DNA from: Ustulina deusta
Taxonomy: Eukaryota > Ascomycota > Sordariomycetes > Xylariales > Xylariaceae
Direction of reading: 5' to 3'
NCBI GenBank assembly: GCA_023159155.1
Contig: JAJNNX010000015.1
Coordinates: 310,001 to 374,000 of the forward strand
Length of the DNA: 64,000 nucleotides
Numbering within the stretch: the first letter of the stretch is position 1; each line of letters starts with the position of its first letter. Positions 47,372-60,500 of the stretch are shown piece by piece. The notes below the pieces were generated by a model, which worked only from the letters and a program-made list of their open reading frames with translations, was not told where the DNA came from and searched no databases. The translations under genes and the position numbers were made by a program.

Positions 47372-49481
47372 TGACGTAAATTATATAAACATCAAAACTT
47401 AGTTCACGATGCCAATTCTGACTTTACTTACAGCTTCTTTCTTTGTCCACGAAATTCCACGCTGTGCCACAAGCCGTGGTAAACGTCCACGGCAATCCAC
47501 AAAAATTCGTATACTCGTGGATGTAGTGCAACCCACGCCACGAGGCCCTTCCGTGGAGTGGATCGCGTTGCTTGCCACCCTGCATTCGATCCATCGCGTG
47601 CGAGACCGTCCGCCATTGGGCAGTTCAGTTGATCTATAATGATCTCCCGACCGCCGTCTTCCCATAATTCGTGACGATGCCTTTGACTCGGAGCGAGGAT
47701 TGGCCCTAATCTTGACCAGAAAGCGTTAAAAAGACTCATCACTGAAATCATCCAATGCCACTGGGCCGATGCCGTGACACTTCGTGGATGCAAGAGGGCG
47801 GCGCATCAAGCCCAGGGCATGATGTTACCATGCCCCCTCACAGTAGATAAAACCTTATGTATATGAGGGCTCTAGGATGTCGAGATGCAAACAGAGTAGT
47901 CGATAGATTCATACTACGGTCAGATTTTGTCGATATTACTTAAACACCCTTATCCAAACATCATGTGAGAGTGTATACTGAAGTGGGCAATTGTAAATAG
48001 GTCGTGCCAGCATAAAGAGGCACTCACCTTGCTCTTATACTAGGAGATCGGCCGAATCCACACTTCCTAGCATAATTCTAGCCATTAATATTGGGGAACC
48101 AAGCGATAAATAGTGAATGCAAAATTTTAATTCAAGGCGAATGCTAGCTAAGTGGTGGTTGACGATTCTCTATACATAAAGGCAACGCAGTGTTTTGGTG
48201 TTTTTCATGTTTTTGTACGGAAAACCACAAAGTGGCTTTCGCCCCTTATTTCAAGCCACTCTTTTCTCACTCACACCACTTCAATACAAGTCTTTAATAT
48301 ACATTGAAACGTAAGAGAAGAAAGTTTCGTAACCTCCTACCCATAGCAACTAGCTCCGGACAGAAGGGTACTCGCTCTCGTCGTGTGGGCATGCAAACAA
48401 CGAGCACGCTAGGGCAAGCGAATCGAAATGTAGAAAATGCAAATAGTTCTTTGAGATATGTCAAACTTAGGTGCACGGTGGTGTATTAGGAGGCTGGAAG
48501 ATATGCTTCCAACGTTGTGTATGCGGAAAGAAATACTTTCCTGACAAAGCCAAGGCAACTCAGCCTCTCTTGCCACATGAATTACCTTTCAAACCACCCA
48601 GAATATCAAGCGGAAGAGGATGTTGATTACTTGGACGACGACCTACAGGGTCAGTTTGATCAACTCCGTGATGGTGACGCTGCAGCGGGTAGCAGCGCAA
48701 CCGGGATCCAGGGTCAATCGAAAAGAGCGGAAGAGCACAACAAAGGGGGGTAAGGCGGAAAAGGAGAGAAGGGAAAAAATAAGGGGGGCAAAAGGGCGCA
48801 GACGAAACGTTTTTTTTTAATATAATATAAATATGAGGGAGTTGAGGCCGAGTGGGCTGGTTGGGGTCCGGCGCTTCAGATCTGGATCTACTGAGATCAC
48901 GACACGGGAATACCAATATTTTGGAATGAAGAATAGAACAACTTTGACCAGAGGGGGCGGCTCAGGCAGCCTGAGCGCTATCAGGGAGATAATAGGACAA
49001 GGGAACAATAGGCCAGAAGGATTCATGAATCATAATCATATGACCAGCTCACGGAACTGGCGAGGGAATGAAGGGATATATAAAGATAGTCCTTTTTCAT
49101 GTAACTTATCTAGTCAGTTTACTTCTACAGGGATCAATCTAAGACTTAGGGTAGCTATGGCCATCGTTAATCACTTAACCCGGATTAGTCCTCTCAAGAA
49201 TTTTTTAAAATTATCAACAATACAATATTTTTATCTTCTCTTTTCTTTTTAGATTCCAGTGAATATTAATTGCTTATCAGATATTTGGCCACGTTGAACA
49301 TTTGTCATACTGGTTGGAAATTTGCCTGCTGAGTTTTGAAGCGCGGCGAGCTTAGCCAGAAATTTGGCATTTAATATTCATCCAGGATTGGACTATAGAA
49401 TGAATTGCCCATATATGTAGAATGTCATTGAATCTACGAACTATGATAAGTCCGTGCCTATAACGGCACCTCCAGGCTGTA
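47372..49481. other. Spacer with possible gene remnants
   Basis: About 2.1 kb. A basic segment (KRKRRKFRNLLP, 48303-48340) and an acidic one (AEEDVDYLDDDLQGQFDQL, 48610-48660) look partly coding but sit in frames broken by stops, and no family is evident. A run of T and TATAATATAAATAT follows at 48811-48832. The right part is AT-rich, including TTTTTAAAATTATC near 49202. Confidence 0.45.
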
Positions 49482-51044
49482 CTACCCAGCCACGAGTTGG
49501 CAGATTGACGAGAAGAACGAGGTTCCTGATTCTCTCATTGCCTGTCTTTCCAGCTTCTGCCCATATGCGATGAGATTGTATGTCTCTGTTATACGCCGTT
49601 CGGTCGCAAATTGAACCCCATTATTTTCGTATTCCAGCCTCGCCCATAGCAATTGAGGGTCAAGAGTGCACACTGGATCCACTGTATCATCAGGGGTAAG
49701 TATCATTACTTAATGAGTGAACACAACGGGGCACCCAAGAGACTGTAGGGAGGACAATGAAATGATACTGCAAAAACTTACAGAGTTCATCAAGTTCATC
49801 CTTTACAGTTGATTCAACGGGTATGAATCGCAAAGCTCGTAATACGTCATGGTACTCATCTTTGCGGATACCCTCAAGTAAATCCTCGGCCCCATGGTTT
49901 TTTAGGAGACGCTCGATTCTGGCTCGACGGTTTTCTGTCTGCTCGAATTTTTCAATGGAAAAAGAATACTTATCCATCGACAATACCATGTTTTCTTGAA
50001 TTTTGCGAGCAGCAGGTAGAACCTTGTTCTCAAATTTCTCCATACAGCTTTCAAAATGGGGAGCAGTCCTCAGGCAGCCTAGTAGCCGCCGTAGACGCTT
50101 GGTAACGTCCTTCATATATGGCTCCCACTGCAATACCTGGTCAGCAATCGCCATTTCGAGTAAGATCCGTAATTGTGTCGGAAAATGGGGAAAGCCTCCA
50201 AGATACAGCTAAGTCACACATAAACTAGAGTCTTGGTACGATTCGAGTAGACTTGACGAGAAGAGAACAACTCCAAGTAATATTACTTACGAATTCTGGG
50301 CCGGCTTCTGGGAGACTGAGAAATGCAGCATACTACGTGCATAGAAACATGTTAGTTGAGGTCTCTATATTCAACATGTGCATAGAACCTTCCAGGTATG
50401 CAGCACCACGGGGGCGAATGAGAGGTTTAAATACACACCGTGTAGGTGCGCCAGAACTGAAGAGCTAGCAGACCGTATTCTCTGCCAAGGGTGCGGCTTG
50501 CGACTTCATCACGCATCGATTGAATGAATCGACTTGGCTGTTTTTTATTATCGTAGAGCCCCTTTTCGAAGATCTGCTCGATAAGAAATCGAATGACAAT
50601 AGCTTTCAGAAGATCGTAATCTTGATCGGGGTATCTGATAAGACGCTGGAAATCCGGGTTGTTGTTTATCAATTGATAGAAGGGCTTCGCAGTCTTGATG
50701 TTTTTCTTTATATCTGTCAAGATGCTGGATCCGGCATCTTGAACTTCGATTATCGGTTCCAGGAGACTAATAACCCAATTCTCCGCAGCGACCCAAAGGC
50801 TCCTCACTGCCTAATAGAAGTTTGAATACCATCTTCCATCAAATATATATATGTTGTGACTTACTTTAGCTATATCCATTGGCATTATCTGGATCAATTT
50901 ATAATTCGTGGGAGGGCCCAGGCGGGATATTGCGACCCTAAACAGACTTTTCCCCTTAAGATTCTGCCCAGTCGCAAAAAGTAGTTCTCTCTGGAGCTCC
51001 TGGATTTCTTGCTTGAGATCTTCTATCTCTGTAGTCGAATCCAT
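49482..51044 (-). CDS. Unrecognised fungal protein with N-terminal coiled coil
   Basis: Exons 51044-50865, 50810-50439, 50332-50291, 50208-49782 and 49681-49482 join in frame to 406 residues. Residues 5-25 are a charged coiled coil (EIEDLKQEIQELQRELLFAT). The next part is helical, with VIRFLIEQIFEKGLYDNKKQ and SFSIEKFEQTENRRARIER; exon 3 is a 14-codon mini-exon (YAAFLSLPEAGPEF). All donors are GTNNGT and the frame closes exactly, which supports a real gene. No catalytic motif, signal peptide or membrane helix is seen. It resembles lineage-specific helical proteins common in filamentous fungi; function not known. Confidence 0.68.
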
Positions 51045-52184
51045 CTTGTTACCCAGGTCGTATCGGCTAAACTGGCTGATTGGTATCGCAGGGAAGGAGT
51101 GTTGGGTGTGAAATTGTAATATTCCATTAATTTCACTCCCAAGGCCAGAGTGAGAGGTTTAAAAGTTGTAGTCTTCTTTGAGACTAACCGCCCTTGTTAT
51201 TCTCATCCGAAAGCGGTTATGATGCGCTTTGTCCAACTCGATCTATCACTCCATTCTCTAACCCAGTCCTTTGAGACATATCGAGCGTTTAATAGGTATG
51301 TTGGCGTCTGTGGAGAGGCAGCTTCAGTCGTTGCTAATACGAGTGGATACCGGTTTCCTCTATTATACGCATCTTGACTAGGTAGAATGCACTGCTGCGA
51401 GGAGTGTTTGTAAATCTCTGGTTGACGGCATCCCACAGAGTTATTGGTAAGTGGAGAATATAGTAGACCCCAATGGAAGTTGAGGCCTCTAGGTGTCAAT
51501 GCGTCATCATGTCAATACATCGTCTAATCTATACGGGATGGTTGAAAGGCTCTTCCACGGAAGACCGTTTGCACCGCAAATCGCCGGTTTGGAGCGACGA
51601 GCGGAGGCATAACTAGTGGCTTAACGGAACAAGTCAATTTTTGGAGGGCAGGAAAAGAGGCTAGAAAATTTTGGCGCCATACGCGCAGTGTCTACTCTAT
51701 GGCTAGTAGTATCTCTAGGTTTCGATGGTGAGGCGCATAGCTTCCCCACACCGTATTCATGACAGCAATTATTATGGTCGGTGCTGCTCGTAAAAACTGC
51801 AAGCCCATTTTTACATCGCTACTATCAGAGGTGCTGGGTATTAGGCCAAACTTACGACGAGGAGTTCAGCCCCATCCCACAAGTCACCCTGCAGGAGAGT
51901 TAGATTTGGCTGCTATTGAAGAACGAAAGGCTATATTCTAGGAAATTCATAGCAAGGGATGGTGCATCACAAGTCAACAGAAGTCCGGTCCGCGTGACCG
52001 GGCTTAGCCAATTCATGTCTAGATTCCGGTATAGGAATTTTATTGCATTGGAGATTCCTAGGTAGACGGAAAGATGACTCGTAGATAATTTGGAAAGGTG
52101 TGAGCAGGGTTTGGTTAGACACATATGAGGATGATTCCAAACTTGACTTAACAATAGGTTGCGATACCGAATAATCTCGACGAT
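51045..52184. other. Spacer
   Basis: About 1.1 kb with no supported gene. A 98-codon minus-strand frame (51203-51499) shows no motif. Confidence 0.5.
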
Positions 52185-52680
52185 CTATTCTACTTGGTGG
52201 TCCTGACTAGTGATGGTCCTATAAAATCTATACCTTTGCATGCCGAACAGCAGAGGTATCTTTGCGAAGAAAGCCATTCCATCAAACACATTCCACAAAA
52301 CTATGCAGCCAAATTGGGAGGTACCATCCGAGCTAAATAACACCCTCTCAATCCATATGAAGCCTAATAGCTCACATCGCCAGTGACTTCGTCTATGGGA
52401 TATTCCGTCACGAATTACGCGGGGTACGGACGTAGCGATAACGGTGGTTTGTACAGCCGAGAATAAGAATTGGTCACGATAGCCAAGTTCCAGGAGGACC
52501 CGGCAACCCGCGACCTGGGCCTTTCGCTCTCCGGCGTGCATCATAAACACGTTGATCTCGTCCCACAAGCCCCAAATGTGTACTCGCCAGGATTTGGACC
52601 CTAATACCAGCGGTGCTTGTTTGCTCAGCTCGAAACCGCCGTTTCTCGCCCCATGAGATTTCCGTGCCCATGATATTATC
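52185..52680 (-). pseudogene. Possible gene fragment, unrecognised
   Basis: The minus-strand frame reads protein-like for about 160 codons with no ATG at a sensible place: FELSKQAPLVLGSKSWRVHI, WGLWDEINVFMMHAGERKAQ and RSHWRCELLGFIWIERVLF. Just upstream, another frame gives MARDPSMFRDVEDVKA before a stop, so a frameshift or an unspotted small intron may separate two parts of one gene. It could be a truncated gene or a coincidence of composition; no family is evident. Confidence 0.35.
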
Positions 52681-55600
52681 GAACCTTGGTCAATGTCACG
52701 CCTTTACGTCCTCTACATCTCGAAACATCGAGGGGTCTCGAGCCATTAGGTCCGGAAGCTAGAGGAGACCGGAGGTCATGGCTGCGTTCATCCTACCTGG
52801 AGAGGACTTGAGCTAAATCCATCTCTGACTCACTTTATCAGAAATTTGTGAGAAACGTAAATTATGATAAAGCTCTTAGAGCATCTTCTGGCAAGCAGTC
52901 TAAAACTAGTCAAATGGGTGGCGTTTAAGATCTTACGATATCCTTAGCTCTATCATTCCATAATATCTTAGCACCCAGTCAACCGGTGGAGTTTACGTCC
53001 GACACGTATGTTTGTGTGTAGGCTAGTGTAAGTAGTCTTTCTGAGAGGTGTGGTTTCATACACTAGGCCACTACTTGCGCCTCATCCAAACCCACGGGTC
53101 CAGCTAGCTAACTAGTGTACTCCCAACGATCACTATTCCACGCTAATATCTACGCAATGGCCTCATATCGTAATGTACACTAGAAGGTGACGTTGAGAAT
53201 CGCCATTCTCAGGGTCCACACCTTGGGGATAGAAGCACGCTAACAACTGCATGACATGGGTAGTGCACCCATTCGTTCCTAAAGTAGTGTACGGTAGTAG
53301 TGTATATCCTACTTAGTCGAGATAAATACACTACTAACACTTGGCCTACCTAGGTCGGCTCACCCTTCTTCTAATCGCAGCTATGGAGCCGGAATGGAGG
53401 GGTTTAGCAAGACACTAACTATGTTACCTACGCAGCAGTAGTGTATAAGTATGTAAGGCGCATGTCCCTGCCCGGCATCAACGCCTCTGCATAGATGAGA
53501 GAAGGATATTCCTTGAACGTGAATAACGGCTCGACCCCGTCTGTGCACACTACAGTATGGGAAAAGATACATCGACAAGATGGGGCTGACCGTAGAAAGA
53601 AAGAGCAAACCCCGGAGTGTGACAGCGTTTTCTGGTATCCCGGGCGAGCAGAACGCATGCCGGATGCAGGGGAAAGCTCGCTCGATTGGCCCCCGTGGGT
53701 TGATCCCTGATCCTCGGCACCAGCATTCCTCGACAACGTGATGCAGGGGAGTCCAAGAGGAAAAGGTGGGCATGGGTGAGTTAGGGGTTGAGGTCGTGCG
53801 ACCGGATCCCAATCGGAAAGTCTAGGACTAGCGTAGGTACAGGGTATGATTAGCATGTTCTGATAACGCGAATCATTCCTCGAAGCCAAATTGCTATCTC
53901 GTAGAAGGGCCGACGGTGCTGGATGCCTGGGGTAGGTATTACGTACGGTGGCATTGCATCCACCTAACATATAACTCGCATGTGGCACAGACAACGTGGT
54001 AGTTCTTGGGGTAGTTTTTCACGCAGATTGACACCGCTTTTGTCATGTAGGTAGTAGACCTTGTTGGTGACGGTAGGTAGCTTACCTACCTCGCGTCTGT
54101 TTCATTGATGCGCGTAATGATGTTCAGTCACAAACTCCAATTGTTACTGTTCGTGCGAAGGCATATGTATAATGTACGTATATTAATGTGTGTCAGCGCC
54201 GATTTTACACCGACGCAATAGGTAGAAAAACACGCGGAGCAGGGGGGCCTTGGCGTGGCGTGGTAAAAATACCTCGCGTGCCTCTGCCCTGGGTCGTATT
54301 TAAAGCGTCATTTGGAGTGTACGGGTAAGCAAGACCCTCGACAATGGAGACTTCGACCGCAGAGCATGAAATGCGCCACCGGGGAAGTCGCGGCTAGAAT
54401 GTGATATGGGATCTGGTCGTCATCACATTCATGCGCCATAGGTATCATATGTGCTGACCACATTGTGGGGAAGAGATGAGGGGGAGAAGGTGAAGATTTA
54501 CGGTGAGAGGTGAGAGGTGAGGTTATATAATCTCGGTCCTATACTATTTACATCTAAGGTTATCACGTCGTATTGTATTGTTGGATGGCCACTCATTTTA
54601 CTAACTTTGGATGTGATTTTAATGGTGCCTTAATAGTACAGTATAAGCAGGGATATTTTCTGAAAGGGAAGGTCGGGATACTGGTTTGTCATTTATGGAA
54701 ATGGAATACCTATACCAGAACTTCGCAGATGATGTGATGCTTCGAAGGGGTCAAAGCCATTTACGTTTGCAATTGTATCTCTTCACATTTATGCTTTAGT
54801 GGCGATCAGAATCGTGCTCTGAGCGAATTTCAAACTCGAGGCAATCACCTCGAACGGCAAGTTGTCGCTGGAGCAATACATTTAAAAGCTCATTGGTTTA
54901 TTGAATCACAACATATTTAACATCAACCCTACTCGAGTCAACATAGGTAGGATGGTGGAACTTTGCTTTTAGGGGCCAGGTGACTCTGGTTCGTCTGCGT
55001 CCATCGAGGCTACAGAAGTGTATGATGACTCCTACTGGGTAAAGTTTCGCCAGTGTCTGTTTGGAAAGAAAGGTTTCAAATTCCGTATCCGTGTCTCTAG
55101 TGGACTAACTAGGAATGAGATGACTGATCCCATATTCAAGGATACTATAGTGAATGATATTTTTCGCGGGACTCTTCGGGAGCGATGTCGGTGTACGATG
55201 GAATGGAAGCCGGTATATCCTCGTTTGTCTGATCTTTGCACGTGGCCGGCCCTATTAACATACCTATGAGACAAGTGCTGCGTGCTGCGTGTATCAATCT
55301 ATCGCCTAGTAATGATATATGGGCCATTGGTAGTACCTATTGGAGGGTCGGAATATATATTCTTGGCGTTTAAGTTCATGGACCAATAGCTGTATCGGAA
55401 GTGGTGGAAGTAGTGTAGTTGCATGTTCTATGGCTGGAGTGCAGTGTGTCACCCAACATAGAAAGCCTATTAGAGAGAGCTTACAGCTATATATACTCCT
55501 TGATTCTGGTTGTTCATGGGTTCAAGATATTTCCGGATGGTCTTGCTGGTGCCATGATATATATGTAATGTAGACTAAAGGGCTTCGTCGGTTGCTTGGT

Positions 55601-56140
55601 AGACACATGTGATACGGTATGTTGGAGGTAGGTATACGTGGCTAATAAGGTATAGCTATCTATATGTAGACACCTGTCCCGTTGGAATAACTCTACCTAC
55701 CTAATCGACAAACTGAATGCTCGGAGCGGCGTGGAGCCCATATTTTCTCTCCACCGGCGCCTTTTGGTTGGAGGAAACCAAAATTTTGCACTCTTGCATT
55801 GACCTTTCAGGGGAGCAGGACCGATGCGTGGCAGGTTGCGCGGAGAGCGTTGCCATAGCATTGCGAGATTGGGCTTCATTTCCGCTGGAAAGGGATCGCC
55901 CATCGATGAATACAGGATTTTCGCCTCGGAGACAATGACATAAACGGACGGCGGCTCTAACCATAGCTGGTTTTCCCGAGCCCGTTCAGCCAGCTGCTCT
56001 ACACACGTGGTGTCGGTCCACTCGTACAAAAACATGAGGTATTCTCATGCTAGACTTCTAAGTAAACAAATGGCTAGGCGTCAATCAAGACGAAGTACAC
56101 CTTTGCGATCACGGCTCATTGGTTTCTGCCAGTTGCGACA
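52681..56140. other. Gene-poor spacer
   Basis: About 3.5 kb without a supported gene. It includes a dense TAGTGTA cluster (listed separately), TACCTA/TAGGTA words near 54050-54090, and a GTGAGAG tandem near 54500-54522. Frames of 112-188 codons on minus (53428-53994, 55697-56035) lack recognisable features and overlap frames on other phases. Confidence 0.5.
53024..53445. repeat. Cluster of eight TAGTGTA/TACACTA words
   Basis: Eight copies in 422 bases, at 53024, 53059, 53113, 53176, 53285, 53298, 53327 and 53439, in both orientations. Spacing is irregular. A random 7-mer on either strand would be expected far less than once in this length. Confidence 0.8.
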
Positions 56141-57553
56141 ATGAAGATCAGCGCGAGCATGGCTATGGCTATGCTATTTGGCACGCCTGCTTGGGCTGCC
56201 ACCAGCGGATCGTTCAATGTCCTCAGCATGAACGTAGCAGGCCTACCAGCAATCCTGAACAACAACGATGTACCGGGAGACAAGACAACAAATGCGGGAC
56301 TGATTGGCTCAAAGTTCGCAGAGCTAGGATATGACCTAATCCACGCACAAGAGGTTGGTTGCCTCAAAATACCAGCAACCCGAGCCCACGGGATCATGCA
56401 TGCGTGAAACACCCCCCCCCTCCCAAATGGCGGCTGATCAGGGTTATATTAGGACTTTAACTATCATGCATACATCTACGCATCAGACACGCACCCCTAC
56501 CGCACTGCCACGTCCGGGGGCGTGCCGTTTGGATCTGGGTTAAACGTTTTGGCGAACTACGACTGGATTGATTTCACGCGCGTGACGTGGGACGACTGTA
56601 GCGACGCCTCGGGGGCCGACTGCCTGACGCCGAAGGGATTTACGTTCATGCGCCTAGAGCTATCTGACGGTGTCTACGTCGATGCCTATAATTTGCACAC
56701 GGATGCTGGGACAGAAGACGGCGATCTCGAAGCTCGTGCATCGAATCTTCAACAAGTTGCGGACTATATAAACACCTGGAGCACCGGCAACGCGGTCGTC
56801 GTGTTTGGCGATACGAACAGCCGGTACACGCGTGTTGCAGATATAGTTCCATCCTTTCTTACGCAGACCGGGCTCACGGACGCGCAGGTGGAGCTAATCC
56901 TTGGAGGTGTTGCACCAACCGAAGAATATCTCTGCAGTAATCCTAGCACCACGAATGAGTGTGAGACGGTTGACAAGATCTTCTACCGCGGAAGCGCCCT
57001 GCTTGATCTCACGGCTACGTACTGGGCTTACGAGAGTAACAAGTTCCTCCAACCCGACAGCAATATCTTGTCTGATCACAACCCGATAACTACAAACTTC
57101 ACCTGGGAAAGTGGAGCATCACTGCGACAATCTGGCTTCTGGGGCGGCCCGGAAGGCACCTGGTTCAGCGACGTGCCGGCGCTCGCGGCGAAGACGGCAC
57201 CGAAAGCGAGTGTGCTGACATTTAGGGGCGCCAGTAGGCTTGACAGCGTGGCCATCACGTTGGGTGACGGGACAACGTTCACACATGGCGGGACAGGCGG
57301 CACGGCATCGACGTTGACGCTCGGAAGCGGCGAAAGCTGGGTCAGTGCTCAGCTTTGCCAGGGCCAGAAATCGGGCAACACGCGCAATTTCTACATCAAG
57401 GCGACGACCAGCGCCGGACGGGAACTGGAAGCGGGAACAGCAACGTCGGATTGCACGACTTTTGCAGCACCTGATGGATGGGCTATCGTGGGGTTTCTGG
57501 GTCAGGATGGTGATGAGATGGACCAGCTAGCATTTGTGTATGCGCCCCAATAG
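56141..57553 (+). CDS. Secreted endonuclease/exonuclease/phosphatase-fold protein with C-terminal jacalin-like lectin domain
   Basis: Exons 56141-56353 and 56453-57553 encode 437 residues. A signal peptide is seen at 1-20. The EEP fold (about 24-290) shows FNVLSMNVAGLP, the metal-site Glu in DLIHAQE (71), VVVFGDTNSRY (about 188) and ILSDHNPIT (about 279), the family's D-x-N and S-D-H-x-P catalytic motifs. The C-terminal 135 residues look like a jacalin-type beta-prism: GFWGGPEGTWFSDVP, RLDSVAITLGDGTTFTHGG and WAIVGFLGQDGDEMDQLAFV. Relatives include secreted sphingomyelinase-like phosphodiesterases; the true substrate is unknown and the lectin part probably targets glycans. The intron has a GTTGGT donor and a C-run (56412-56420). 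Confidence 0.85.
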
Positions 57554-60500
57554 AACTTGAAAGGAGAAAGAGAAGGAGAGGTCGTTAGTTCATTCTGTAG
57601 TATGCACTAAATACATAGAGCAAGTCTTAGCAAGTCTGTCGTTGTGGACGGCGAACACAAATTGCCGGGATGAAGTATGTCGTCGATTAATATTTGAAAC
57701 GGCTAGAAGCTCGAGTCATGTATGGACGGAGATCTGCAATGGCAGATGCGCTAGGCAGTAGCCGACTACACTATCCTACCTACATACACTAGACGAAAAA
57801 TAAAGTAGTGTAGGTATCATCTTGGCTCATTTAATCAAGGGTAGCTTACCCTTAATAGAACGTAATATAGCTGTACACTGCCGGTAGTGTACTTAGATAG
57901 GGCAGCAGACGAGGGCACTTTTTCTAGCCGTCAACGGCCTGGGGACTGTTTAAGTCGCCATCGAAGTCTCGCTATATAAAAAGACAACCCCAACTACATC
58001 CTACTTAACGTAACGTCACTAAACAGTCTAAAACAGTTCAAGCAGTAACTGACCTAACACTGTCCGGGAAAGCACTGCCACAGATGAAAACCAAGATACC
58101 TACAGTGTGTGTATCTATATTTTATTTTACGTAGGATAGCGTTGGCCCTTTTTCACTACTAAGGACTATCTAGGTATAATTACGCATTCCCCTTGGGTAC
58201 TTAGGCACCGGCGAGGAAAACTACCATAGCTTGACTATTGACCCGAATGCTTGGGATTGGTGATTTATTCTAGGTTCGTCGTGGTTTGTAGCGGTTTCAA
58301 CAGCGTTTGTCAGGACAGTATCAGGTCCACAACGTATCAGTCTAGGTAATCGTATGGATCTGAGACGGGCTCGGGATAGCATGTCACCACGTGGTTTCGC
58401 AGTGTAGATCATTTGTTCTTTCTCCTTTCTCCTGTTTCTTTCTATAGTATGGGCAATGCTACGCTCGAGTTTTCTTTCCTTCCCTCTGCCTTGTCTTTCT
58501 TTCTTCTTAGCGTGCGGTTGAATGTCCGCTCGTCGACCTAGAAACCGCCGCCACTCATCAGAGGTTGTCTTAGAATCACACTATGGGTCCCAATGTAATC
58601 TGTATACTGTACGGCTGGCTAGATCGAATTTTCGTACCGGGAAAGAGGTCATTTCGCTAGTCTACCATCAGCCTAAGTAGCGCGAACCGCACAGGACGCG
58701 CTAGCTACTTGTCGTATTTCTCTGACGATCAGCCGAAGCAGTTCGCGTGGTCTTACACCAAAGTGATTTTTTTGCTCTCCTTTCTTTTTCCCGTTTGCCG
58801 GGCGGTAGTGTGCGACAGTGAAGCAACGGCAGAAGAAGCGGTAAGCATTTTGTGAAACATACCCAGACAATAAATATATCTTGGACCCTACATACTGTGT
58901 GGACATAGCGGAAGACGGCCACGAGGCTAACGATGAATAAAACGTGGTGTATTCAGTGTACCAAAGCTGTGAAGCTGTGCGGCTAGAAAAGAATGACTTC
59001 AAGGAATGACATCATCTCCGTGATAGTGAGAGGACGCGCATCGAGATCTTTTCACTCAAAACTGAAGAGTTTCTGGTGTCTTCCTGTATATATGTACATG
59101 CAAACTCTTCCCCACCGGATCGCTTTTGCAAGCAACGAAGCCCATGTGGCTGGGTCAGAGGCCGCCTTACGGAGCCTAATACATACAGTATTTATTCTAG
59201 GTATGCGTATGCACATAAGAGAACTTCCGGGTCCCCCGACGTTTCGTATTGAGCCAATGAGATTTTTGCCTCTCAGGGGCTAGAATTTCAATTGGCATGT
59301 CTTGTAGCGGTCAGCGAGGGGGCGTCGATATTGGTAAGATGGAGTCATTCGTTAGTAATGGCTGAATGACCTGTCATTTACTCCCTGTACCTTCTATAGG
59401 TCACAGAAAACGGCTCTTCTGGATAGCCTCGTGCGCCTCATGAGAGAGGGGGAGGCTTGGGTCAACCCCCTCCTGAAAACGGGGAGCTGGTTCTCGCCAC
59501 CCATGGTGTAAGAGGTAGTACACGGGAAGAAAATGCCACGCGTGCTAATGAGATTGATTCCGCCTGCGCAAATTCACCGGAAAGACCAACTTTGTGGGAG
59601 GATTGGCTTTATGTCGAACTGGAGGCCGCTGCGAGTCCAAACAGGATCTGCCAATCAGTAGGAAATGATAAATCAGTGAAGTTGACAACACTGCTGAACT
59701 ATCTAGAAGGTTGGTAACGGAATCGATGGAGGGCTGGAACGTCTGCGTAAATGCTTTGACCCATAGAAAAAGACCCAGTGAGATACAACTGACACCTTGA
59801 AGGATTAGTCCCCAGACTGCTTTGTAAGTGGAGGTGTTGTGGGGGGGTCGACTTCTCAATACGTAACCTATCTAGTTGGCTTGTACACTACTAGTGTAGT
59901 GTAGCAGTGGATACGAATTGCTTTACGAGACTGCCTAGGCTCATCCGTATGAAATGGGCACAGACGGGCGAGAGAGCCGAAGACGCGAATCCATTATCTG
60001 GCACAGTACATTAGGGCTAAAATACCCGTAGACGCGTTCGCCCTTAGCATTTGACTACGACTACCCGGGTATAAGTACGTGGAACTGCACTTCGGAAGGA
60101 TGCCGCCATCAGACGGCGTCTGCCCAGTGCATGCACAATGCAGGTGTTGCGTCGCCTGGGTCGTTGTGGCTTGTGACTCTGCCGTTCCCGCTTGCTCCAA
60201 CGTGGAATTTGCATGGGATACAGCGGATGCGCCACACTTGTTGAACCTCTAGGACTATGAACAACTTTTATACAAGACCTAACTCACCTTACCGGGGGGT
60301 GCTTATTTTGTACGCTTACGAGTGCTGAAGCGACTGGAGCTTGATCCTAGATGAAAATACGTACCACATTAGTTGGATGGCTGGTGAAGGACTCTGGGTA
60401 ATTGATCGTATGAAGTACGACGGGGCCGGCTCTTGACTGTGTAGATGGCAAACGCTCATGTTTCACCATCACGAGCTGCACTGGGCCTTTTTTGCGAAGC

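Noticed and set aside
47428..47793. 121-codon minus-strand frame after the ankyrin gene
   Set aside because: Looks mildly protein-like, but has no motif, no family resemblance and conflicts with a plus-strand frame of equal quality.
48303..49252. Possible transposase or retroelement remnant
   Set aside because: Basic and acidic segments were suggestive, but no catalytic triad, terminal repeat or target duplication was seen.
53428..53994. 188-codon minus-strand frame
   Set aside because: Long but low in typical hydrophobic core residues, overlapping a 143-codon frame in another phase, and containing repeat words that occur only in non-coding DNA.
55697..56035. 112-codon minus-strand frame near the secreted hydrolase gene
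   Set aside because: No recognisable motif; an equally long frame exists in another phase.
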